Positions 52,549-62,192 of a DNA stretch of 64,000 nt are shown here, piece after piece. The DNA is from Bradyrhizobium roseum. Its GTDB lineage: Bacteria; Pseudomonadota; Alphaproteobacteria; Rhizobiales; Xanthobacteraceae. Position 1 is the first letter of the stretch; each line of letters opens with the position of its first letter. Below the pieces are notes generated by a model that saw nothing but the letters and a program-made list of their open reading frames with translations, had not been told where the DNA came from and did no database searches. The DNA is taken from assembly GCF_030413175.1 (NCBI RefSeq), contig NZ_CP129212.1, positions 4,402,001-4,466,000 of the forward strand. Reading direction: 5' to 3'. A program made the position numbers and the translations under genes.

Positions 52549-55500
52549 TCTGCGGCCTCCAAGCGGGGGGTATCAGGCTGGTCGGCAGTGGGCGTGTCGA
52601 GCCAGTCGACTTTCACCATCTTCCGGACAATGACGAACTCGTCACGGTTGGCGCCGACCGTGCCGTAATAGTTGAAGCCGTAGGACTGCTGGGCGTAACC
52701 GCCGATCATGTGCGTCGGCTTGGTCACGACCCGGGTCACCGAGTTGTGGATACCGCCACGCTGTCCGGTCTGCTCGGAGCCGGGCACGTTCACGATCTTC
52801 TCCTGGGCATGGTACATCATGCACATGCCCTGCTTGACGCGCTGCGAGACCACCGCACGCGCGACCAGCGCGCCGTTGGTGTTGTAGGCCTCGATCCAGT
52901 CGTTATCGACAATGCCTGCAGCCTTGGCGTCGACCTCGCTGATCCAGACGATCGGCCCGCCGCGCGACAGCGTCAGCATCAGCAAATTGTCGGTATAGGT
53001 GGAGTGGATGCCCCACTTCTGATGCGGCGTGATGAAGTTCAGCACCACCGACGCATTGCCGTTCGGCTTGCGGTCGATCACCGGCTTGACGGTCTTGGTG
53101 TCGATCGGCGGACGGTAGACGCAGAACCCTTCACCGAAGGCGCGCATCCACAAATGATCCTGATAGAGCTGCTGGCGGCCGGTCAGCGTTCGCCACGGGA
53201 TCAGTTCGTGGACGTTGGTGTAGCCGGCGTTGTAGCAGACCTTCTCGGATTCAAGACCAGACCAGATCGGCGAGGAGATGATCTTGCGCGGCTGCGCGAC
53301 GACGTCGCGAAAGCGGATCTTCTCATCCTCCTTCGGGATGGCCAGATGCCGGTGCTCTCTCCCGGTGAAGCCTTCCAGCGACGCCCACGCCTTGACCGCA
53401 ACTTCGCCATTGGTCTCCGGCGCAAGGCTGAGAATGACCTCGCAGGCGTCGATCGCGCTGTCGATGCGGGCAAGCCCCTTGCTCGCGCCCTCCTCGGTCA
53501 CGACGCCGTTGAGCTTCTTGAGCAGCTCGACCTCGTGGTCGGTATTCCAGCTCATGCCCTTGCCGCCATTGCCGAGCTTGTTCATCAGCGGCCCGAGCGA
53601 GGTGAAGCGCTTGTAGAGGTTCGGATAGTCGCGCTCGACTACGGTCACCGCCGGCATGGTTTTGCCGGGGATCGGATCGATCTGGCCCTTCTTCCAGTCC
53701 TTGACGTCGAAGGGCTGCGCGATCTCGCCGGCCGTATCGTGCATGATCGGCGTCAGCACGACGTCCTTTTCGACGCCGAGAACTTCCGGCGCCACCCGGG
53801 AGAACGCTTCCGCAATGCCCTTGTAGATGTCCCAGTCGCTGCGCGACTCCCAGACCGGGTCGACCGCCGCCGACAGCGGGTGAATGAACGGGTGCATGTC
53901 GGAGGTATTGAGATCGTTCTTCTCATACCAGGTCGCCGTCGGCAGCACGATGTCCGAATACATGCAGGTGGTCGACATCCGGAAGTCGAGCGTGACCAGC
54001 AGGTCCAGCTTTCCTTCCGGCGCCTCCTCGTGCCATTTCACGTCGAGAGGTTTCTTTGAGCCGTGTTCGCCGAGATCCTTGCCCATGACGCCGTGCTTGG
54101 TGCCGAGCAGATGCTTGAGGAAGTATTCGTGGCCCTTGCCTGAAGCGCCCAACAGGTTCGAGCGCCAGACGAACAGGTTGCGCGGCCAGTTCCTGGGGTT
54201 GTCGGGATCCTCGCATGACAATTGCAGCTCGCCCGACTTCAGGGACTTGGCGACGTAATCCTTTGCCTCCATGCCGGCGGCTGCAGCCCGCTTCGATACT
54301 TCGAGCGGATTGGTCTGCAGTTGCGGCGCCGACGGCAACCAGCCCATCCGTTCGGCGCGCACGTTGTAGTCAATCAGCGCGCCGTCCCACGGACCAGCCG
54401 GCGCGGTCGGCGACAGGATCTCGCTGACATCGAGCGTCTCGTAACGCCACTGGTCGGTATGGGCGTAGAACGCTGAGGTCGAGTTCATCTGGCGGGGCGG
54501 ACGGCCCCAGTCGAGACCGAACGCCAGCGGCGTCCAGCCGGACTGCGGCCGCAGCTTTTCCTGGCCCACATAATGCGACCAGCCGCCGCCGGACTGCCCA
54601 ATGCAGCCGCACATCACCAGCATGTTGATGATGCCGCGGTAGTTCATGTCCATGTGGTACCAGTGGTTCAGCCCGGCGCCGAGGATGACCATGGAACGGC
54701 CGCCAGTCTTCTCGGCGTTGAGCGCGAACTCGCGAGCTACCGTGATGATCTGGTCGCGCGGCACGCCGCTGATCTTTTCCGCCCAAGCGGGCGTGTACGG
54801 TTGCAGATCATCGTAGTTCTTGCCGATGTTCTCGCCGCCGAAGCCGCGATCGACGCCGTAATTGGCGAGGAAGAGATCGAACACCGAGGCCACGACGGTT
54901 TCGCCTTCCGGAAGCTGCAGCGTCTTGGTCGGCACGTTGCGCTTCAGCACATCAGGATGATCCGTGCCCGCAAAATGGTCGTGCTCGCGATTGCCGAAAT
55001 ACGGGAAGCCGACCGCCGAGATGCCGTCCTTGATCTCGCTCAGCGACAGCCGGAGCTTCGTCTCCTGATTGCCGGACGCCTTCTCTTCCAGGCTCCATTT
55101 GCCCTTCTCGCCCCAGCGGAAACCGACCGAGCCCTTGGGCACAACGATCTCGCCGGAGGCTTCGTCATAGGCGACCGTCTTCCATTCCGGATTGTTGGCT
55201 TCGTCCATTCCCTTCACGAAGTCCGATGCACGCAGGAAGCGCTCCGGAACGTAGACGTCGCCCTGCTTCACCAGCCGCACCAGCATCGGCATGTCCGTGT
55301 ACTGGCGTACATAGTCGTTGAAGTATTTGGCCTGACGTTCGACGTGGAATTCCTTCAAGATGACGTGGCCCATCGCCATCGCGAGCGCAGCGTCCGTGCC
55401 CTGCTTCGGCGAGACCCAGAGATCGGCGAATTTCGAGGCCTCCGAATAGTCCGGGCTGATCACGACGCTCTTGGCGCCCTTGTAGCGGACCTCGGTGTAG

Positions 55501-56297
55501 AAGTGCGCATCCGGCGTGCGGGTCTGTGGGACGTTCGATCCCCACAGGATCAGGAAGCCGGAATTGTACCAGTCGGCGCTTTCCGGAACGTCGGTCTGCT
55601 CGCCCCAGGTCTGCGGCGAGGCCGGCGGCAAATCACAATACCAATCGTAGAACGACATGCAGACGCCGCCGAGCAGCGACAGATAGCGGGCACCGGCCGC
55701 GTAGCTCACCATCGACATCGCCGGGATCGGCGAGAAGCCGAACACGCGATCCGGCCCGTAGGTCTTGGCGGTATAGGCGTTCGCGGCCGCCGTGATCTCG
55801 TTGACCTCAGCCCAGCTGGCGCGGACGAAGCCGCCGAGCCCGCGCTTCTGCACATAGGAAGCGCGCTTCTTCGGATCCTCGACGATCGACTTCCAGGCCG
55901 CCACCGGCGTCATCAGGACACGCGCGTCGCGCCACAGCTTCAGGAGCCGTGAGCGCACCAGCGGGTATTTCACCCGGTTGCCGGAATAGAGATACCAGCT
56001 GTAGCTCGCACCGCGCGCGCAGCCGCGCGGTTCGTGATTGGGCAGGTCCGGCCGCGTGCGCGGATAGTCGGTCTGCTGAGTCTCCCAGGTGACGATGCCG
56101 CCCTTGACGTAGACCTTCCACGAGCACGAGCCCGTGCAGTTCACGCCGTGGGTAGAGCGGACGATCTTGTCGTGCTGCCAGCGCTTTCGATAACCGTCCT
56201 CCCAGGAACGGTCTTCGGTCGTCATCACGCCGTGCCCGCCGGCGAATTCAGCCTTGGGGCGCGTGAAGAACGACAACCTGTCGAGAAAATGACTCAT
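52545..56297 (-). CDS. narG: Respiratory nitrate reductase alpha subunit (molybdenum)
   Basis: A 1250-residue protein, full length for NarG. The FS0 motif STHGVNCTGSCSWKVYVK with His and Cys ligands is at about 48-66, and the molybdenum-ligand Asp is in YDWYCDLPPASPQTWGEQTD near 217. Other diagnostic segments are ILWGSNVPQTRTPDAHF and MVILGAGLNHWYHMDMNYRG. It reduces nitrate to nitrite on the cytoplasmic side of the membrane. No twin-arginine signal is evident in the first residues, consistent with cytoplasmic NarG. The gene follows narK by 11 bp. Confidence 0.98.
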   Translation of the reverse strand: MSHFLDRLSFFTRPKAEFAGGHGVMTTEDRSWEDGYRKRWQHDKIVRSTHGVNCTGSCSWKVYVKGGIVTWETQQTDYPRTRPDLPNHEPRGCARGASYSWYLYSGNRVKYPLVRSRLLKLWRDARVLMTPVAAWKSIVEDPKKRASYVQKRGLGGFVRASWAEVNEITAAANAYTAKTYGPDRVFGFSPIPAMSMVSYAAGARYLSLLGGVCMSFYDWYCDLPPASPQTWGEQTDVPESADWYNSGFLILWGSNVPQTRTPDAHFYTEVRYKGAKSVVISPDYSEASKFADLWVSPKQGTDAALAMAMGHVILKEFHVERQAKYFNDYVRQYTDMPMLVRLVKQGDVYVPERFLRASDFVKGMDEANNPEWKTVAYDEASGEIVVPKGSVGFRWGEKGKWSLEEKASGNQETKLRLSLSEIKDGISAVGFPYFGNREHDHFAGTDHPDVLKRNVPTKTLQLPEGETVVASVFDLFLANYGVDRGFGGENIGKNYDDLQPYTPAWAEKISGVPRDQIITVAREFALNAEKTGGRSMVILGAGLNHWYHMDMNYRGIINMLVMCGCIGQSGGGWSHYVGQEKLRPQSGWTPLAFGLDWGRPPRQMNSTSAFYAHTDQWRYETLDVSEILSPTAPAGPWDGALIDYNVRAERMGWLPSAPQLQTNPLEVSKRAAAAGMEAKDYVAKSLKSGELQLSCEDPDNPRNWPRNLFVWRSNLLGASGKGHEYFLKHLLGTKHGVMGKDLGEHGSKKPLDVKWHEEAPEGKLDLLVTLDFRMSTTCMYSDIVLPTATWYEKNDLNTSDMHPFIHPLSAAVDPVWESRSDWDIYKGIAEAFSRVAPEVLGVEKDVVLTPIMHDTAGEIAQPFDVKDWKKGQIDPIPGKTMPAVTVVERDYPNLYKRFTSLGPLMNKLGNGGKGMSWNTDHEVELLKKLNGVVTEEGASKGLARIDSAIDACEVILSLAPETNGEVAVKAWASLEGFTGREHRHLAIPKEDEKIRFRDVVAQPRKIISSPIWSGLESEKVCYNAGYTNVHELIPWRTLTGRQQLYQDHLWMRAFGEGFCVYRPPIDTKTVKPVIDRKPNGNASVVLNFITPHQKWGIHSTYTDNLLMLTLSRGGPIVWISEVDAKAAGIVDNDWIEAYNTNGALVARAVVSQRVKQGMCMMYHAQEKIVNVPGSEQTGQRGGIHNSVTRVVTKPTHMIGGYAQQSYGFNYYGTVGANRDEFVIVRKMVKVDWLDTPTADQPDTPRLEAAE

Positions 56298-56308
56298 CGT
56301 TCGTTTCC

Positions 56309-59053
56309 TTATTCGGCAGCTTGTGTGACGGGTACGATGCGGGGGCTGCGCTCGATGTCATGGAGCAGCCCACCCTTGCGGCTGTAGACGGCCCAGGTGA
56401 TCACGATGCAGATCACGTAGAAGATGAAGAATCCCCACAGCGCGCCCTGCACGCCGCCGGTGAGATCGATCGAGGTCCCGTAGGACTTCGGGATGAAGAA
56501 GGCGCCGAAGGCTGCGATCGCCGAGGTGAAGCCAGTGATGGCGGCCGATTCCTTTTCGGCCTGGCGCTGACGGGTCAAGGCGTCGGCGGTCGGCATCAGC
56601 CGGTCCATTTCCTTGCGCATGATGTTGGGGATCATCTGGAAGGTCGATGCGTTGCCGACGCCGGTTGCAAAGAACAGGATGAGAAACATCGCAAAGAAGC
56701 CCCAGAATGCTCCCGGCTGATCCTTGATGCCGATGAAATAAAGGATACCGAGCACGCCGAGCATCATCAGGATGAATACCCAGAAGGTAACGCGCGCCCC
56801 GCCCCATTTGTCGGCGATCCACCCCGTCGCCGAGCGTGACAGTGCGCCGACCAGCGGGCCGAGGAAGACGAATTGCAGCGCATCGACGCTCGGGAACTGG
56901 GTCTTGGCGAGCAGCGGGAATCCTGCGGAGTAACCGATGAAGGAGCCGAAAGTCCCAGTATAGAGCCAGCACATGATCCAGTTATGCTTGCGCTGGAAGA
57001 TCACCGCCTGGTCGGCGAACGATGCCTTGGCTGAGGCGATGTCGTTCATGCCGAACCAAGCCGCGAACGCGCTGGCGACGATGAACGGCACCCAGATGAA
57101 ACCGGCGTTCTGCAGCCACAGCGACGACGTCTGCGTTCCGCTGGTGACCGTTGCCGGGTCGCCGCCGAACCAGCCGAACACGCCGACCGTGATGATGATC
57201 GGCACCACGAACTGCACGGTCGAGACGCCGAGATTGCCGAGGCCGGCATTGAGCGCGAGCGCGTTGCCCTTCTCCGCCCGCGGGAAGAAGAAGGAGATGT
57301 TGGACATCGAGGAAGCAAAATTGCCGCCGCCGAAGCCGCACAGCAGCGCCAGCGCCAGGAACACCGGATAAGGCGTCGACGGATTCTGCACGGCGTAGCC
57401 GATGCCGATCGCCGGGATCAGCAGCGACCAGGTCGCCAGCGTGGTCCAGAGCCGGCCCCCGAAGATCGGCACCATGAAGGAATAGAAGATCCGCAATACC
57501 GCACCGGAGATACCAGGCAGCGCCGCCAGCCAGAACAATTCGGCGGTGGTGAACTTGAAACCGACCGAGGGCAGCTTGGCCACCACCACCGACCAGACCT
57601 GCCAAACCGCGAACGACAGCAGCAGCGCCGGGATCGAAATCCAGAGATTGCGCCGGGCGATCGCCCGTCCCGTGGTCTCCCAGAAGGTCTTGTCTTCCGG
57701 ACGCCAGTCGGTCAGGACGGTACCGGACAGCGCGCCAACATGTTCGGGCTTGTGGATCTCTTCCATTTCAGGAAGTTCGGGAAGCTTTTTCAGCGCTTCT
57801 CCGACGACACCGTGTTCCATGTGCCGGATGGCGACATGCATCCACGCCAGAGAACCCGCAACCAGAAAGAACAGCAGCATGAAGCAACTGGTCCACAGGC
57901 CAGTCAAATCAACGAGCGCTCCGAACACAATCGGAAGCACGAAACCGCCGAGACCGCCGATCATGCCAACCAGACCGCCGACGGCGCCAACATTCCGAGG
58001 GTAATATACCGGTATATGCTTGTAGACAGCCGCCTTGCCCAGCGCCATGAAGAAGCCGAGCACGAAGACCGTCACGGTGAATGGCACCAATCCCATTTCA
58101 AGATGGAAGCTGACCGTGCCGTTGACCGTCTTCACCAGATAGTCGGTCGGCGGATAGGACAGCACGAAAGTTGTGACGACGCCGACCAGGAATGTCCAGT
58201 ACATCACGCGACGTGCGCCGTAGCGGTCCGAGAGATGGCCGCCGTAGGCCCGAAACACGCTGGCCGGCAACGAGAACATCGCGGCCACCATGCCGGCGGT
58301 CTTAATGTCGACTCCGTAGACCTTGATCAGATATTGCGGCAACCACAGCGCCAGCGCGACGAAGGCGCCGAACACGAAGAAGTAATAGAGCGCAAAACGC
58401 CAGACCTGAACGTTCTTCAATGGCTCCAGCTCCAGCCATGCGCTGGTCGGCTTCTCGTTCTTCTCGCGCCGTGCACGGACGACCGGGTCTTCTTCCGAAA
58501 ACATCCAGAATGCGATCCCCATCAAACCGATAACCAGCGCCCAGACCTGAGCCACGGTCTGCCAGCCGTAGGCGACCAGCACGAAAGGCGCGACAAATTT
58601 GGTCAAAGCGGCGCCAACATTGCCGGCGCCAAAAATTCCGAGTGCGGTGCCTTGCTTGCCCGCTGCATAGAAGCGCGAGACGTAGGCGATGCCGACTGCA
58701 AAAGAGCCACCTGCGATGCCGACAAACAGAGCAGCAACGAGGAATTCCGGATAGGTGCGCGCCCACGTCAGCATATACGTAGCAAGAGCAGCGGCGAGCA
58801 TCACGACGGTGTAAACCCGCCGTCCGCCATATTGATCGGTCCAAATTCCAAGCACCAAGCGGATCAACGATCCCGATAGGATCGGAGTACCGACCAGGAG
58901 GCCGAACTGAGTGTCATTCAATCCGAGTTCTTGCTTGATCCGGATGCCGATGATCGAGAAAATCGTCCAGACCGCAAAGCAGATCGTGAAGGCGATCGTC
59001 GAAAGCCAGAGGGCCCGGCCTTGGTGAACCGCGCTTGAAACTGGTGATGCCAT
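56309..59053 (-). CDS. narK: Fused nitrate/nitrite transporter (NarK1-NarK2 type)
   Basis: A 914-residue protein from ATG 59051-59053 (GGGGG 5-9 bases upstream; the frame is open further). It contains two complete major-facilitator domains, about 1-410 and 460-914. Both carry the nitrate-porter signature: GGSFAVGIAYVSRFYAAGKQG in the first and GGGNFASSMSNISFFFPRAEKG in the second. The central linker (PELPEMEEIHKPEHVGALS) is cytoplasmic. In fused NarK proteins studied in Paracoccus one half resembles a nitrate/proton symporter and the other a nitrate/nitrite antiporter; that is expected here too. First gene of the nar operon. Confidence 0.95.
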   Translation of the reverse strand: MASPVSSAVHQGRALWLSTIAFTICFAVWTIFSIIGIRIKQELGLNDTQFGLLVGTPILSGSLIRLVLGIWTDQYGGRRVYTVVMLAAALATYMLTWARTYPEFLVAALFVGIAGGSFAVGIAYVSRFYAAGKQGTALGIFGAGNVGAALTKFVAPFVLVAYGWQTVAQVWALVIGLMGIAFWMFSEEDPVVRARREKNEKPTSAWLELEPLKNVQVWRFALYYFFVFGAFVALALWLPQYLIKVYGVDIKTAGMVAAMFSLPASVFRAYGGHLSDRYGARRVMYWTFLVGVVTTFVLSYPPTDYLVKTVNGTVSFHLEMGLVPFTVTVFVLGFFMALGKAAVYKHIPVYYPRNVGAVGGLVGMIGGLGGFVLPIVFGALVDLTGLWTSCFMLLFFLVAGSLAWMHVAIRHMEHGVVGEALKKLPELPEMEEIHKPEHVGALSGTVLTDWRPEDKTFWETTGRAIARRNLWISIPALLLSFAVWQVWSVVVAKLPSVGFKFTTAELFWLAALPGISGAVLRIFYSFMVPIFGGRLWTTLATWSLLIPAIGIGYAVQNPSTPYPVFLALALLCGFGGGNFASSMSNISFFFPRAEKGNALALNAGLGNLGVSTVQFVVPIIITVGVFGWFGGDPATVTSGTQTSSLWLQNAGFIWVPFIVASAFAAWFGMNDIASAKASFADQAVIFQRKHNWIMCWLYTGTFGSFIGYSAGFPLLAKTQFPSVDALQFVFLGPLVGALSRSATGWIADKWGGARVTFWVFILMMLGVLGILYFIGIKDQPGAFWGFFAMFLILFFATGVGNASTFQMIPNIMRKEMDRLMPTADALTRQRQAEKESAAITGFTSAIAAFGAFFIPKSYGTSIDLTGGVQGALWGFFIFYVICIVITWAVYSRKGGLLHDIERSPRIVPVTQAAE

Positions 59054-59189
59054 GACTACCCCCGAAAAGCGTTCGGAGGCAGAGATCGCCGATACCACGT
59101 ATGCGCAATTTGCGCTGGGTCAAACAGCGACCGATTTGTGCAAAGAGACTGGGACTTTCAGCAATATTCATCAAATTCAGCTCGTTCAA

Positions 59190-59203
59190 TTGATGGCAAT
59201 CAC
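59190..59203. promoter_or_regulatory. FNR/NNR-type binding site between narK and the Crp/Fnr gene
   Basis: TTGAT-GGCA-ATCAC, one mismatch from the consensus TTGAT-N4-ATCAA. It lies 137 bp before the narK ATG and 50 bp before the regulator start, so a class II promoter centred at -41.5 would start transcription near 59155 for narK and near 59238 for the regulator. The dyad can serve both directions. Confidence 0.75.
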
Positions 59204-59252
59204 GTGCAGATTTGATAATTGTCACAGACCGGCTCATTTTCAGGATGTGACT

Positions 59253-59951
59253 GTGCTGCGCTCAGATCAACTTGTACAAGTAATGAATCTACCGCTGTTC
59301 TCCGGGATGGCGGAAGAAACGCTCGCCGACCTTTTGGGCGCTGCGCTGCTGCAGCAGTTTCCGCCCGGCGTGGTTCTGCTGCATGAGGGACATCATGCGG
59401 ACTTTCTTCATGTCCTCATCGATGGCCTGGTCGAAATCTTTACCACGCACGGCGAACAGGAATGGGGGATCTCGCTAGTCAGCCCGGTTACAACCTTTAT
59501 TCTGGCGGCAGTCGTCAGCAACCAACCCTACCTGAATTCCGCGAGAACCTTGTCCGGCTCGAATATCCTGTTGATCCCAGCACAACGCGTCCGTGACATC
59601 TTTGATCGCGATGTCGCCTTTGCGCGGGTCGTGGCAAAAGAACTTGCCGTTGCCTATCGTTCGTCGGTCAAGAAGCTGAAGGGCTACATGGCCAGGTCCA
59701 CAGTCGAGCGTCTTGCCAACTGGATCTTGGCGGAGGCGCGACAAGACGCCATGGAATCCGTCGTAATCCCATTTGATCGCGGGACTTTGGCATCACATAT
59801 CGGCACGACCAGAGAAAACCTTTCTCGCAATCTGGCTCAGCTAACGCAACATGGCGTCCGCATTCGCGGTCGGGAAATAGTAATTGATCACAAAGAGCTG
59901 CTGCAGCAGTTCGCGCGCCCACAGCGGTTCATAGATGATCCTGCTTCCTGA
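59253..59951 (+). CDS. Crp/Fnr-type transcription regulator (NNR/NarR-like)
   Basis: A 232-residue protein from a GTG at 59253 (AGGA 8 bases upstream); an ATG at 59283 is possible and the frame is open upstream through the FNR box. The cyclic-nucleotide-like sensor domain is at about 10-125 (FSGMAEETLADLLGAALLQQFPPGVVLLHEG), followed by the dimer helix and a helix-turn-helix (RGTLASHIGTTRENLSRNLAQL). Residues Glu-x-x-Ser-Arg in the recognition helix match TTGAT-binding FNR-family proteins. No N-terminal cysteine cluster is present, so it is not an oxygen-sensing FNR. NNR or NarR, which respond to NO or nitrate/nitrite, are the nearest types. Divergent from narK. Confidence 0.9.
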   Translation: MLRSDQLVQVMNLPLFSGMAEETLADLLGAALLQQFPPGVVLLHEGHHADFLHVLIDGLVEIFTTHGEQEWGISLVSPVTTFILAAVVSNQPYLNSARTLSGSNILLIPAQRVRDIFDRDVAFARVVAKELAVAYRSSVKKLKGYMARSTVERLANWILAEARQDAMESVVIPFDRGTLASHIGTTRENLSRNLAQLTQHGVRIRGREIVIDHKELLQQFARPQRFIDDPAS

Positions 59952-60422
59952 ACAGCAAACTCTTTGGCCCATGATCCATACCACTGCCAGCATCAATAAA
60001 CCGACGGGCCATCGACGAACTGGATGCCGAGAATGATGTCCGGCATTGGTCGGTGCCGACCAAAATGTCTCGCACATGATTGCAAACCGACCGGTTCTCC
60101 CAGGAATTCCTGCGGAGCCATCCGTGATGACAACTGAACGTTGCGGGAGCAATTGTTCATGTGAAAAGTGAAGCGATCTTCCGACGCCTGCTTCGCAGGG
60201 TCTGCTCATCTTGGTGTTTCGCAATGCCCTAGCGAACTACAAGGTGAAGATATCCCCTCTCGTCTTCCTATTGAGAAGATCATCGGGGGTGCAGCCAGTT
60301 GAGAGCGTTGGCACTGGACACGCCAAGGGAAATACGAGTTTGGCGCCGGGCCAGGGCGGCCTGCTATTCTCACCGACCGCAATAGAACTGAAGGTGGCGC
60401 GCGCGGCCGGCGTTCTACCGAT
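59952..60422. other. Intergenic region after the Crp/Fnr gene (471 bp)
   Basis: No gene supported. Short frames have no motif or good ribosome binding site. No FNR box or obvious terminator was found. Confidence 0.4.
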
Positions 60423-60614
60423 ATGTCAGACGCCTTTGACTCCTTTCGGGCCTACGCCTTCCGAGCCCTCTGCAAGGCTCGATCAATGCCGCATGGCAGG
60501 ATGAGGCATCTGCAGCTGATAGCCAGCCGCATCTATAATCTGCTCAAGAAAGAAGCCGCTTATAGCCCGAACACGCAGCACCTCGGGACTTCCGGGCAGC
60601 AGAAGCTTGAGTGA
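60423..60614 (+). CDS. Small hypothetical protein (63 residues)
   Basis: ATG-initiated frame beginning MSDAFDSFRAYAFRALCKAR. The segment LIASRIYNLLKKEAAYSPN resembles a type of small rhizobial protein with the pattern ARIYxLLxKEAAxxPNxxHL, which is why it is listed. Upstream there is only a weak ribosome binding site. It lies on the opposite strand from the cytochrome gene, 89 bp away. Confidence 0.45.
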   Translation: MSDAFDSFRAYAFRALCKARSMPHGRMRHLQLIASRIYNLLKKEAAYSPNTQHLGTSGQQKLE

Positions 60615-60703
60615 TCTCTCAACCCCTGGTCTGAGTGCCCTCGGTGCCGCCTCCAGATCATCTGTCGCCTTTACGTTCAACATCCACGAGCCTAGCCGAT
60701 ACG

Positions 60704-61087
60704 CTATTTCTTTTTCCCATCGGTATCGAACTGCTGAAGGTAGGCGATCAGGTCGTTGGTCCTCTGCTCATCTTTGAGGCCCGCGTAGATCATCTTGGTA
60801 CCCGGGATCTTCGCCTTCGGATCCTTGATGTATTCACGGAAGGTGGCCTCGTCCCAGGTGATGCCGGATTCCTTGTTGGCCTTGCTATAGTTATATCCTT
60901 CGACGGTGCCCGCTTTGCGGCCGATGATGCCGTTTAGCTGTGGTCCGACCCCATTTTTCGCGGTCTCGCCGATCTGGTGGCAGGCCTTGCACACGCCGAA
61001 CACCTTTTCGCCGGCCGCGGCATCCTGGGCCTTGACTTCACCTGCGCAAGCGATCGCCAAAAGCGCAACGAAAATGAACCCTCGCAT
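60704..61087 (-). CDS. Soluble c-type cytochrome (cytochrome c550/c2-like)
   Basis: A 127-residue protein, ATG with AGGAGA 7-9 bases upstream. A signal peptide ends VKAQ, followed by one CKACH haem motif (FGVCKACHQIG), a class I fold (NGVGPQLNGIIGRKAG, YSKANKESGITWDEATFREYIKDP) and the Met ligand in GTKMIYAGLKDEQ. It is a periplasmic electron carrier. Similar cytochromes of Bradyrhizobium (CycA, c550) donate electrons to denitrification enzymes. Position next to nos genes fits, but CycA identity is not certain. Confidence 0.9.
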   Translation of the reverse strand: MRGFIFVALLAIACAGEVKAQDAAAGEKVFGVCKACHQIGETAKNGVGPQLNGIIGRKAGTVEGYNYSKANKESGITWDEATFREYIKDPKAKIPGTKMIYAGLKDEQRTNDLIAYLQQFDTDGKKK

Positions 61088-61179
61088 CCTGTTCTCCTGT
61101 TTGAAGCCATCGGGGACGGCATTTTCTGGCTGATCGGCGTCAATCGATCCGAGCTTAGGCCTGCCACGGACGACAACTC

Positions 61180-62178
61180 TCAAGCACCATACACGATCGA
61201 AGTTCCATTGGAATTGGCGATGCGAGCCTGCAGGTTCGGCCTGGCCGCCACAATGTCAGCAATATCGGACAACGGCATCAGGCTGAACGCGGTCGACAAC
61301 GCGTCGGCTTCGGTCGCGGTCGGTGCCATCACGCTGACGCTGCGGTAGCACTGCGGACTGCGTCCCGTCGCCGGATCGAAAAGGTGTGTAAAGCGGCCCT
61401 TGGCGTCAAACTGGAAGCCGGCGCCCGCCGAGGTCGCCACCGCGCGGTCAACAAGGTCGAGGGTTTCGGTGAGCTGGCCCGGCCGGTCGGGATCGCCGAG
61501 GCCGACGCGCCACGGCGTGCCCTCGGGCCGCGCGCCGATCGCCCTGATCTCGCCCATATTGACCAGCGTCGTCGACAGGCCCGCGTGGCGCAGCCGCTCG
61601 ACGACCCGGTCAGTGGCAAACCCCTGCGCAATGCCGTTCAGCGTGATCGCCGCCCCGCGCCGCTGCAATGCGATCCTGTTTGCACCGACCAGCAGGCCGT
61701 CGTGGCCGACCTTCGCCAGTGCTTCTGCCAACTGCCGCGGCGAAGGTCCGTCGCTGCCCGGTTTGGCCGACGAGAAATGATCGGCATGCAACTGCCAGAG
61801 CGGCTGCACCGTTGGATCGAACGCGCCGCCGGTAATTTCGGCAAAGCGCAGCGAGGTTTGGAGCAGCGCCACCATATCCACGTCGGGCGCAACCAGAATG
61901 CCGGTCCGGTTGAGCGTCGAGATCGCGGAGTCCGCCCGGTACAGACTGAACTGCTGCTCCAACCGGCGTGCCTCCAGCACACAACGTTCGGCCAGCCGTT
62001 CGGCCTCGGCCCTGTCGGCGTGATGTATCTCGATCGAGACCTGCGCGCCGAGTGCCGAACCCTGCCAGCGCACGGGAGCATTGGATTGCGCGAAGCGCTT
62101 GGAGGCGAGCAATGCCGATCCGGCCGCGCCCGCGGTAATGACGATCATGCGCCGCCGGGTGAGATTTTGCTTCAGCAT
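61180..62178 (-). CDS. nosX: NosX, ApbE-family flavin transferase
   Basis: A 332-residue protein with a twin-arginine signal (NLTRRRMIVITAGAAG). ApbE features are present: RWQGSALGAQVSIEIHH, LNGIAQGFATDRV, DAKGRFTHLFDPATG and ATEADALSTAFSLM. ApbE proteins transfer FMN from FAD onto target proteins through a phosphoester bond; NosX is needed to flavinylate NosR. Last gene of the nos cluster here, following nosL by 14 bp. Confidence 0.92.
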   Translation of the reverse strand: MLKQNLTRRRMIVITAGAAGSALLASKRFAQSNAPVRWQGSALGAQVSIEIHHADRAEAERLAERCVLEARRLEQQFSLYRADSAISTLNRTGILVAPDVDMVALLQTSLRFAEITGGAFDPTVQPLWQLHADHFSSAKPGSDGPSPRQLAEALAKVGHDGLLVGANRIALQRRGAAITLNGIAQGFATDRVVERLRHAGLSTTLVNMGEIRAIGARPEGTPWRVGLGDPDRPGQLTETLDLVDRAVATSAGAGFQFDAKGRFTHLFDPATGRSPQCYRSVSVMAPTATEADALSTAFSLMPLSDIADIVAARPNLQARIANSNGTSIVYGA

Positions 62179-62192
62179 CGACTGGTCCCTCG

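Noticed and set aside
60211..60504. 97-codon plus-strand frame after the Crp/Fnr gene
   Set aside because: No convincing ribosome binding site or motif; overlaps the more protein-like 60423-60614 frame.
61130..61143. FixK/FNR-like sequence upstream of the cytochrome c gene (TTGAC-GCCG-ATCAG on the minus strand)
   Set aside because: Two mismatches to the consensus, and its centre is only about 50 bp before the ATG. A -41.5 spacing would leave no room for the ribosome binding site.
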